A stretch of 64,000 nt of DNA, taken from Bacillota bacterium. Its GTDB lineage: Bacteria; Bacillota_A; Clostridia; Christensenellales; Aristaeellaceae. The stretch lies in contig JAEZSP010000078.1 in assembly GCA_023421735.1 (NCBI GenBank), forward strand, positions 3,025 to 67,024, read 5' to 3'. The position numbers were made by a program, and so were the translations under genes. The notes beneath the pieces are model-generated. The model did not search any database. It worked only from the letters and a program-made list of their open reading frames with translations, and was not told the origin of the DNA. This document shows positions 15,045 through 20,975 of the stretch, piece after piece (positions within the stretch are counted from its first letter, which is position 1; each line of letters opens with the position of its first letter).

Positions 15045-17525
15045 TTAATCTTTTTTGTAGAATGGGCAATCATACCCCTCGGCACGAAGGAGGAGTCCTT
15101 CCGCCCAAGGCGGCGTCCGGCTCATCTGCTCGCACAGGACCTCGACGGACATGCGGTTGTCGGCCTCGATCACCATCTCGTCATGGACATGCATCACGAT
15201 TGAGCAATGCCGCTGCGCGCGCATGGCAAAAGCAAGGATGTCGCGGCTGATCGCCTGGACGCAGTTGCTTACGATGCGGCCTTTTCCGTTGTTCCATACG
15301 ACAAATCGGTGCCGCGGACCACAGTTCCGGATGTCGTACACTGGTTTCGCACATCCGGTATCGCGCACAACAATTCTGTCGGCCAGTTGTGCTCCAGGCG
15401 GTAGTGCAACTCCGATAAAACGGTATTGCGCCTGTTTGCGCAATTCTGCGATCGATTGACGAAACGAAGATTGCCCGGTGCGTAGTTCCCGTTGTTGTCG
15501 ATTCGGTCGATCTCCAGTTCCCGGTCCGGATAACCGTATTTGCGGATCAAATAGATCCCTGCTGAAATCACGCTCGGAAAATCGAAGCGAATTCCGCGCG
15601 CGCCGTAGTCGCGATATGCGGCGTCGTTTGGATTCTCGCAACGTTGTTTTGCCGCCGTGAGTCGCCTGTCCAGCCACAGAGGTATCTTGCGCGGCTGTGA
15701 ACATCGCTGACATCCCCTCGATTTTCCACGTATCAGACTGCCACGATCCTGCCATTGAACGCTGCCGCAGCCCTGACACTGGGTGAGGACATAGCAGTGG
15801 TTCATCGCCCGATTCCACCGCTTTTCCGGGCTGATGATTTGCGCCCACCCATATCGCTCGCCGACCATCTCCGGACTGCACGAGATGTGCGCCGCCGGCG
15901 GCGGCGTCTTCAAATCGTACCGCCCTCGGTTTCCCTTCAACCCAAACGAGGTGATCCGGGGTGGCGATAAGTCCTTCATATTCGATTACCCTCCGTCGCC
16001 CTTTATAAATGACCCCGCCGTGACGAATCCAGCTTTCTCCGTCCCACAGCAGGTGTGCGCGCGTTACCTCCTCAATGGGGATCAGACCCTTGTCGGTCAA
16101 TACAAGCTGCCCTTCCGCGATACACGCCAGTTCCGCGATCTTCCCTTTCTGTCTCAGGTGGCCGTTTTCGCCGTGTTTGACCACAGGCAGGTGAAACATC
16201 TGGGAAGCCGTGGCGCAATAAATATCCTCACAGGCCGCAAAGGCGTCCATCTTCCATTGTTCGCCCGCGAGCCACGATATGACGCGGGCCTCGATGGCGC
16301 TGAAGTCGGCCACGATGAACTTGCGGCCGGGCCTCGGCACAAACGCCGTCCGGATCAACTCGGACAGCACCTCCGGCACGGAGTCGTAGAGCAGTTCCAG
16401 CGCCTCGAAATCGCCGGCGCGCACCAGCGCCCGAGCATGTTCGAGGTCGGGCAAGTGGTTCTGAGGGAGATTTTGCGGCTGAAGCAATCTGCCGCTCCAT
16501 CGCCCGGTTCGATTTGCGCCATAGAACTGGAACAGGCCGCGCACGCGCCCGTCGGCGCAGACGGCGTTCTCCATCACCTGGTACTTCTTGACCGAGGACT
16601 TCGCCAGCTGCTGGCGGAGCGAGAGTGCGCCGCGCAGCGGCTCCGGCGCGGTCCTAAGCAGTTCCGCGACCGCCTTCTTGCCGAGGGAATCCGTCTCCAG
16701 CCCGTGACCGGCGAGCCACTCTTTCATCTGTGCCACGGAATTTGGATTGTCAAGCTCGGTGATCTCCCTCATCAGCCGGGTAAGTTCCTCCCTTGACCGC
16801 GCGTCGGCGGTAATGGCGTTCCGCGCGAGCGCCCTGTCCAGCGCCACGCCCCGGTCGTTGATCTCCTGGTCGAGGACGTACTCTTCCCAGACCGCGTCCG
16901 GCACGGGAAACCCGGCGAGCCGCGCCTGGATGGCCATCTCGGTCTCGACGTCGTGGCGGTTGTACGCCTGAAATGCTGTCCATTTGTCCGGCGCGCGCTC
17001 GGGCAGATTGCGTAGGCGCTGACCATTCGCCGCGGTAGCGGCGCACGGTTTGCAGAAGAAACGGACGAGTTCTTTGCCTTCAGTCAGCTTCTGTTTTTCC
17101 AAACCCAGTACCGCGCCCGCGCCTTCGAGGGAGAGCGGCAAGCCCATGTACGCCGCCCAGACCATGGAGCATCGCCACGATTCGGGATTCAGGTATTTCG
17201 CCTTGCCAAGGGTGGCGGAAGACGGATGATTGTCGGCGAACGGATCGAGGGGGACGCCCATATCCCGAAGATAGCGGGAAAGGCAGACCCGCTCGAAACT
17301 CGCGTTGAACGCCCATTTCCGAACACTGTCGTCCGTCAGCGCATCGAGGATTTCGGGGGGAAGCGTTTCGCCCGCGGTGAAGTCCACGACCTTCACTTCG
17401 CCGCCGTCCACCGAATATCCAAACAGAAGAATCTCAAAGTCCGGCGATTCGGCGTAGCGATAGACGCCCGACTTCGCAAGCTCGACGGAAGCGAACGTTT
17501 CGATGTCGATACTGATCGTTTTCAT
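15045..17525 (-). CDS. Family A DNA polymerase (phage type) interrupted by an intein
   Basis: 826-residue precursor starting MKTISIDIETF, with GGAGGG upstream. The N-extein has a 3'-5' exonuclease (DIETF, FNASFE, YNRHDVETE) and the first polymerase blocks: motif A ADFSAIEARVISWLAG and the beginning of motif B RQKGKIAELA. A 287-residue intein follows (codons at 16124-15264). The C-extein resumes CVQAISRDILAFAM and motif C MHVHDEMVIE. In ordinary phage enzymes the sequence after KIAELA runs through LGYGG and ~100-130 residues of fingers/palm before the VQAI helix. Those residues are absent, so the spliced product (about 540 residues) lacks most of motif B and is probably non-functional. Confidence 0.88.
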   Translation of the reverse strand: MKTISIDIETFASVELAKSGVYRYAESPDFEILLFGYSVDGGEVKVVDFTAGETLPPEILDALTDDSVRKWAFNASFERVCLSRYLRDMGVPLDPFADNHPSSATLGKAKYLNPESWRCSMVWAAYMGLPLSLEGAGAVLGLEKQKLTEGKELVRFFCKPCAATAANGQRLRNLPERAPDKWTAFQAYNRHDVETEMAIQARLAGFPVPDAVWEEYVLDQEINDRGVALDRALARNAITADARSREELTRLMREITELDNPNSVAQMKEWLAGHGLETDSLGKKAVAELLRTAPEPLRGALSLRQQLAKSSVKKYQVMENAVCADGRVRGLFQFYGANRTGRWSGRLLQPQNLPQNHLPDLEHARALVRAGDFEALELLYDSVPEVLSELIRTAFVPRPGRKFIVADFSAIEARVISWLAGEQWKMDAFAACEDIYCATASQMFHLPVVKHGENGHLRQKGKIAELACIAEGQLVLTDKGLIPIEEVTRAHLLWDGESWIRHGGVIYKGRRRVIEYEGLIATPDHLVWVEGKPRAVRFEDAAAGGAHLVQSGDGRRAIWVGANHQPGKAVESGDEPLLCPHPVSGLRQRSMAGSWQSDTWKIEGMSAMFTAAQDTSVAGQATHGGKTTLRESKRRRISRLRRARNSLRFSERDFSRDLFDPQIRLSGPGTGDRPNRQQRELRTGQSSFRQSIAELRKQAQYRFIGVALPPGAQLADRIVVRDTGCAKPVYDIRNCGPRHRFVVWNNGKGRIVSNCVQAISRDILAFAMRAQRHCSIVMHVHDEMVIEADNRMSVEVLCEQMSRTPPWAEGLLLRAEGYDCPFYKKD
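15264..16124 (-). other. Intein in the DNA polymerase gene
   Basis: 287-codon in-frame protein intron. N-terminal splicing blocks are clear: Cys1 in CIAEGQLVLTDKG (block A) and GLIATPDHLVW with the conserved TxxH (block B). C-terminal blocks are VYDIRNCGPRHRFVV (block F) and GRIVSN followed by Cys+1 of the extein (block G, with the terminal Asn present, though the penultimate residue is Ser instead of His). The ~150 residues between them are Arg/Ser/Gln-rich with no endonuclease signature in this frame. An HNH endonuclease is instead encoded in another frame of the same strand (15269-15868). Confidence 0.88.
15269..15868 (-). CDS. HNH homing endonuclease nested out of frame inside the intein
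   Basis: About 199 residues starting MVGERYGWAQIIS (ATG at 15868); the frame is open further upstream to 15979. It contains an N-terminal module with paired cysteines (CQGCG...CQRC), then the phage HNH core RCENPNDAAYRDYGARGI, LEIDRIDNNGNYAPGNLRF and NCANRRN, all characteristic of free-standing HNH homing endonucleases. It lies entirely within the intein coding region but in a different frame, while the intein frame stays open throughout. Whether it is translated separately, or is the ancestral intein domain displaced by frameshifts, is unresolved. Confidence 0.75.
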   Translation of the reverse strand: MVGERYGWAQIISPEKRWNRAMNHCYVLTQCQGCGSVQWQDRGSLIRGKSRGCQRCSQPRKIPLWLDRRLTAAKQRCENPNDAAYRDYGARGIRFDFPSVISAGIYLIRKYGYPDRELEIDRIDNNGNYAPGNLRFVNRSQNCANRRNTVLSELHYRLEHNWPTELLCAIPDVRNQCTTSGTVVRGTDLSYGTTEKAAS

Positions 17526-17610
17526 TGGCCCTCCATATCGCACAAAGGGCGGCCTTGTCAGTCCACCGGACTGTCAAGTTCGCCGCCCTCCGCGGTCTTT
17601 TTGAATGCGG

Positions 17611-18186
17611 TTAGCCGAGGAAGTCCTCATCGTCGTCGGTGGCAAAGTCATCCTCGGCCCTGGACTTGCCTCCGAGCGGTTCGCCGTCGCGGAGTTTCTG
17701 GATGTTGTTCAGCCCGCAGGCGACGCCCTTGTTCCCGTTCGAGTTGAAAGCGTAGAAGTTCACGCTGGCCCGGGCGTAGACGCCGCTGTAGATCTGCGAG
17801 CGTTCGAGGATCGGTTCGCAGGCGTGGTCGACGATGCCCGGCGCGTTCGCGGAATTGGCGTTGATGAAGTAGCTGCCGGCATACGCCTCGTCGTCGGGGC
17901 GCTCAATGTCGCCGTCGCGAAGAGGGGTCTTGATGGAGACAAACGGTGGCACGGTCTTTCCGTTGCCCTTCAGCTTGGCCTCGCCCTCGCGGTAGGCCGC
18001 CTCAATCGCCGCCTTGACCTTGGCGACCGTCCGCGCGTCGGACTTCGGGATGATGATGCTGACCGAATACTTCGGCGTGCCGCCGTTTATGGACTTCGGT
18101 TCCCAGAGGTTCGCGTAGGAGAGCCTGGCTTCGCCGGTGACGACCTTCGTCGGGTTGACGTGCTTGCCTTTTTCCTGATTAGCCAT
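17611..18186 (-). CDS. DUF2815 ssDNA-binding protein
   Basis: 191-residue protein of the DUF2815 family, an OB-fold single-stranded-DNA-binding protein used by Gram-positive phages in recombination and replication. Diagnostic parts are TGEARLSYANLWEPK near the start, YSVSIIIPKSD, SGVYARASVNFYAFNSNGNKGVACGL and an acidic tail (DDDEDFLG) like that of SSB, which recruits partner proteins. It overlaps the upstream DUF2800 gene by 8 nt and precedes the DNA polymerase by ~85 nt. Confidence 0.88.
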   Translation of the reverse strand: MANQEKGKHVNPTKVVTGEARLSYANLWEPKSINGGTPKYSVSIIIPKSDARTVAKVKAAIEAAYREGEAKLKGNGKTVPPFVSIKTPLRDGDIERPDDEAYAGSYFINANSANAPGIVDHACEPILERSQIYSGVYARASVNFYAFNSNGNKGVACGLNNIQKLRDGEPLGGKSRAEDDFATDDDEDFLG

Positions 18187-19321
18187 TGTGTTCTACCTCC
18201 ATGAAATCATGTTTTGCCGTAGTGAGCGCCGGACGCTGATCGCCCTCCGGCACGAGCGTTGGTTTGCCTTGCGGTTTCTCCACCAGGCTGCCAAGCAGTT
18301 CGGAGAATTTGCCTTTGCCGAGTGCCTTTTCCATCGCGGTGATGCCCATCACCTTGTGCTCGTAAGGGTCGCAGCCCGCCGCGCTGACGGCCTGGGCAAC
18401 GGCGTCCTCGCTCACATATCTGCGGTTGGCGCGGCCCTCGACCAATTTCCACCCGCGCCAGCGCTTCCCGGCCAGCGCGGCTTGCAGGGCGTAGTCCTTG
18501 ACGTCCGCGGCCCACGCCGCGAGACCGTCGAGCTTGTCGAGGATGGATTCGATCTCGTCGTCCTCCAAGAGCGGCGGCAGTTTAAAGTCATGCCGGGCGA
18601 GCTGGAGGTTCTGCTCCGCGCGCTTGCGGCAATCGTATTTCGCCTTGCAGAACTGGCACCACCCGCCGCACCGGTAGTCCCCATCGCCGGTAAAGGCGAG
18701 CTCCGCGGCGGGGCGCAGGACTTCTTCCGCCCACTGGCAGAGCGACTCCCTGAACACCGTATGGGTGCTGACGTTGCAGCGGCGGGGCTGGTAGATGGTC
18801 ATGCTGATCTCTCGAATGTCATAGATGCCGTCGAACAGTTCCAGCGCGCCCAGGGCGTACAGTTTCATCTGTGGGTTGTCTTCCGCTTCCACGAGCACGC
18901 CCTGTCCGTGCTTATAGTCCACGATGCGCAGCGTGCCGTCGGCGATAATCACGCAGTCGCCGGTGCCGAAGCCGTTCTCCACATACCTTGAGAAGTCCAG
19001 CCGCTGCTCGATCAGCACCACGGGATCGGCGCAGGTCTGTTTCGCCGACTCGACGAGTTCAAGGATGTAGGCGGCGTATCCGCTCGCGCACTCCTCCATC
19101 TCCTCGGAGTAGAAGTCGAGCGTTTCCCGGATGTCGGCTAGGTTGGCCACATCCTCGCCGAGGGCGCCGCGCAGTTTGTACTCGCAGAGCGCGTGCGCGT
19201 CCGTACCCTCGGCGGCGTAGTCGGAGCCCCTGTCCTCGTACCGCTCGCAGAGCCGGGCGGACGGCGGACAGTTGAGCCAGCGGTGGCTTGAGGAAGCCGA
19301 GAGAAGCGCGTGCTTACCCAT
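18179..19321 (-). CDS. DUF2800 PD-(D/E)XK exonuclease-like protein
   Basis: 380-residue protein starting MGKHALLSASSSHRWLNCPPS. It belongs to the Cas4/RecB-like DUF2800 family. Nuclease residues are in GTDAHALCEY (His), GTGDCVIIADG (Asp) and LRIVDYKHGQG (DxK). A C-terminal four-cysteine cluster is visible in CGGWCQFCKAKYDC, together with an earlier cysteine, consistent with an iron-sulfur or zinc site. It probably works with the DUF2815 protein in phage recombination. The ATG at 19321 is preferred over an upstream Arg-rich extension. It overlaps the upstream small gene by 8 nt. Confidence 0.85.
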   Translation of the reverse strand: MGKHALLSASSSHRWLNCPPSARLCERYEDRGSDYAAEGTDAHALCEYKLRGALGEDVANLADIRETLDFYSEEMEECASGYAAYILELVESAKQTCADPVVLIEQRLDFSRYVENGFGTGDCVIIADGTLRIVDYKHGQGVLVEAEDNPQMKLYALGALELFDGIYDIREISMTIYQPRRCNVSTHTVFRESLCQWAEEVLRPAAELAFTGDGDYRCGGWCQFCKAKYDCRKRAEQNLQLARHDFKLPPLLEDDEIESILDKLDGLAAWAADVKDYALQAALAGKRWRGWKLVEGRANRRYVSEDAVAQAVSAAGCDPYEHKVMGITAMEKALGKGKFSELLGSLVEKPQGKPTLVPEGDQRPALTTAKHDFMEVEHNG

Positions 19322-19658
19322 CGCCCAGCACCTCCGCCTCCGCGACAAGCGCCGCGTATTCGGCGGGGTCGATCTCCGAAAGCTTCGCGGCCCCGTGCTT
19401 TTCGAGCAGTGCGCGCACCTGGGCCGTGTGGCCGTTTCGGGACTTCTCCGCGAGGACGGCGCGCACTTGCTCCAGCTTGATGGGCTCCTGCGCTGGAATT
19501 TCCGCCTGGGACGCAGCCTTGGGCGGTTTCTTAGGCGCAGCGTCCGGTTCCGCGCCGCCGCCGAACAGCGACGCCAGGTTGTCCGCGGCGGCGGTCAGCG
19601 CCTGCGCCGCGGCCCGCAGTTCGCCGACGCAGAGGTCGAGTTCACTCATCCTGCTCAT
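19314..19658 (-). CDS. Small phage protein with helical C-terminal module
   Basis: 114 residues (or 111 from the second Met). The N-terminal third is an amphipathic helix (LRAAAQALTAAADNLASLF), followed by a Pro/Lys linker and a C-terminal helical block KLEQVRAVLAEKSRNGHTAQVRALLEKHG. This C-terminal block recurs in small clostridial phage proteins next to DUF2800 genes. No biochemical function is known to me. It overlaps both neighbours, indicating an operon with coupled translation. Confidence 0.6.
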   Translation of the reverse strand: MSRMSELDLCVGELRAAAQALTAAADNLASLFGGGAEPDAAPKKPPKAASQAEIPAQEPIKLEQVRAVLAEKSRNGHTAQVRALLEKHGAAKLSEIDPAEYAALVAEAEVLGDG

Positions 19659-19863
19659 CCGGGTTCCCTCCTTCCTCGATGATAGACAGCGTCTTCACGC
19701 TGTCGCCGGGGACGAGGATTGTCAGCCGGCGCTTTTCGCCGAGCAGAAACCGCAGCAGCCGTTCCCGCAGGTCGACTTTGCGACACGTGACGATCCTGTC
19801 CGCCAGACTCCAGTCTCCGTTCGACGGCGCTTTCGAGACGCCGATCCTGAGCGTGTGGGCCAT
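19642..19863 (-). CDS. Small conserved phage protein
   Basis: 73 residues, MAHTLRIGVSKAP..., with a central basic block VDLRERLLRFLLGEKRRLTILVPGD that I recognise as a conserved pattern of a small early phage protein in Clostridia. Function unknown. It is the first gene of the recombination operon, about 35 nt downstream of the 44-bp repeat at 19897-19940 in the transcription direction. It overlaps the next gene by 17 nt. Confidence 0.6.
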   Translation of the reverse strand: MAHTLRIGVSKAPSNGDWSLADRIVTCRKVDLRERLLRFLLGEKRRLTILVPGDSVKTLSIIEEGGNPDEQDE

Positions 19864-19896
19864 GCCGTGACCTTCTTTCCGAAGGCGATGTGTTGA

Positions 19897-19940
19897 GTGC
19901 CTTCGCTATAGGCCACGGGCAGAGGCGCGTTTTGCGTGGA
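19897..19940 (-). promoter_or_regulatory. Candidate prophage promoter, copy B of a 44-bp repeat
   Basis: Second copy of the repeat at 14977-15020. On the minus strand it reads CACGCAAAAC...GTGGCCTATAGCGAAGGCAC, immediately upstream of the recombination operon start at 19863. Its position and the TATAG core fit a promoter element. It lies just downstream of the sigma-like gene. Confidence 0.4.
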
Positions 19941-19960
19941 TTCTGAAAATCATCACGGTT

Positions 19961-20359
19961 TTATTCGTCCGCCCCATAAAGCCGTCTGAACTTGTCCGCC
20001 GCCTTTCGCGTTTCGCGCAGGATCGTGGACGGGGCCTTGTTCTCGGAGCGCGCGATCTCGGTATAGGACCGGCCCTCATCATGAATGGCCGTGAGCAGGT
20101 AGCGCTCGCGCGCGGTCAAAGTGCCCATGGCGCGCCTCATCGCGTCCGAGAGGGCGAACTCCCGGCCAATATCGACGCCGCTGTCGAAATAATCCTTGTC
20201 CTCGTAGGTAAACGTGCTGAGCAATGTGTGCCGGCGGGTCTCGCGCCGATCGCTTTTGCGTTCCTGATCCAGAGAGGTGAGATAGAACTGGCCGACCTCC
20301 TCGGTGACCTCGAGTTCGACAAAGCGGCCGTCCGCGTCCGTGTAGTTGATGAGCATCAT
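19961..20359 (-). CDS. Sigma-70-like phage transcription factor
   Basis: 132-residue protein. The C-terminal half is a sigma region 4-like helix-turn-helix (MGTLTARERYLLTAIHDEGRSYTEIARSENKAPSTI is the span, given here by its ends at roughly residues 78-113). The N-terminal half (NYTDADGRFVELEVTEEV, LTSLDQERKSDRRETRRH) matches small phage sigma-like regulators that often carry an HTH and lack regions 2-3. It probably controls the early operons. Two near-identical 44-bp elements lie upstream of downstream operons and are natural candidates for its targets, by inference only. Confidence 0.75.
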   Translation of the reverse strand: MMLINYTDADGRFVELEVTEEVGQFYLTSLDQERKSDRRETRRHTLLSTFTYEDKDYFDSGVDIGREFALSDAMRRAMGTLTARERYLLTAIHDEGRSYTEIARSENKAPSTILRETRKAADKFRRLYGADE

Positions 20360-20386
20360 TTGACTCCTTCGGATTGCAGATTCTCT

Positions 20387-20487
20387 GAATCCGCCGGAGT
20401 CGCCGTGTCCGCCAATAGACAGAAAGACGACAGCTGGAACGCCCTTTCGGGGCGTCCGCGCTGTCGTCTACGCAATCTGGCGGATTC
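20387..20487. repeat. Nested inverted repeats in the gap upstream of the sigma-like gene
   Basis: A non-coding gap holds three nested stems: outer GAATCCGCC (20387-20395) with GGCGGATTC (20479-20487), middle GACGACAGC (20426-20434) with GCTGTCGTC (20460-20468), and an inner AACGCCC-TTTC-GGGGCGT hairpin. No T-run follows, so a simple terminator is unlikely. It could be a structured leader RNA, an operator array or a replication structure. Confidence 0.5.
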
Positions 20488-20507
20488 GGGGTGAAAGTGG
20501 TATGAAA

Positions 20508-20771
20508 TTAGGCTCTGAACTTTTCCTGTGGAAGCGTTACGCGAATCTGTTCGAAGCCCCCGTCTCCTGAAGCAAAGCGGATGTCCAGCCCGCTTTGGGG
20601 AACTTCAATGATGGTGATCCGCCTGCCATCCTTGATGTGAAGTGTGCCGGTTCGCGTGTCAAGCGTTCCGACCATCCTTCCTTTCGGTGTTCTGACCTCC
20701 GTCAATTTGCCTTGCATTTCTTCAGCCTCCGCTCTGCATTTTGCCGACACATTCATTCGCGCCATGTGCAT
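20508..20771 (-). CDS. Small hypothetical prophage protein
   Basis: About 87 residues from the ATG at 20771; ATGs at 20765 and 20756 and a TTG at 20795 are alternatives, and none has a clear ribosome site. The body is predicted beta-rich (GRMVGTLDTRTGTLHIKDGRRITIIEV), reminiscent of small beta-barrel modules. No family recognised. It sits between the immunity region and the sigma-like gene and is read in the early direction. Confidence 0.45.
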   Translation of the reverse strand: MHMARMNVSAKCRAEAEEMQGKLTEVRTPKGRMVGTLDTRTGTLHIKDGRRITIIEVPQSGLDIRFASGDGGFEQIRVTLPQEKFRA

Positions 20772-20798
20772 GGTAGCAGTTTTGGGACCGCTCAAACA

Positions 20799-20913
20799 GG
20801 TCAGCGACTGACCCCCTCCAAAATCCTTATGTCATAAGGGTTTTCACTGTTTTGAGCATCAAAATAGCCCAAAAAAGAGCCAAAAAGGGGTCAGCTGCTG
20901 ACCCCCTCCCAAA
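20799..20913. repeat. Two palindromic direct repeats at the immunity boundary
   Basis: GGTCAGCGACTGACCCCCTCCAAAA-type sequence at 20799-20823 recurs as GGTCAGCTGCTGACCCCCTCCCAAAA-type sequence at 20889-20913. Each copy has an internal near-palindrome (GGTCAG-N-CTGACC). They lie in the 200-bp non-coding gap between the ImmA/IrrE-like regulator gene and the early operon, where operator sites for a phage repressor would be expected. Confidence 0.45.
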
Positions 20914-20925
20914 AAGAAAATTTGC

Positions 20926-20956
20926 GAAAAAAAAAATACCGGGCGTTTGCCCGGCA
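20926..20956 (-). terminator. Rho-independent terminator after the immunity regulator
   Basis: On the minus strand the stem CCGGGC-AAAC-GCCCGG (20939-20954) is followed by an uninterrupted T-run, about 20 nt beyond the stop codon of the gene ending at 20976. Confidence 0.85.
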
Positions 20957-20975
20957 GCATGTTCTACTATTCGTG

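Noticed and set aside
20891..20910. Palindrome in the immunity region as a terminator
   Set aside because: The stem is followed by C-rich sequence, not Ts, and occurs twice, so an operator is more likely. The true terminator is at 20926-20956.
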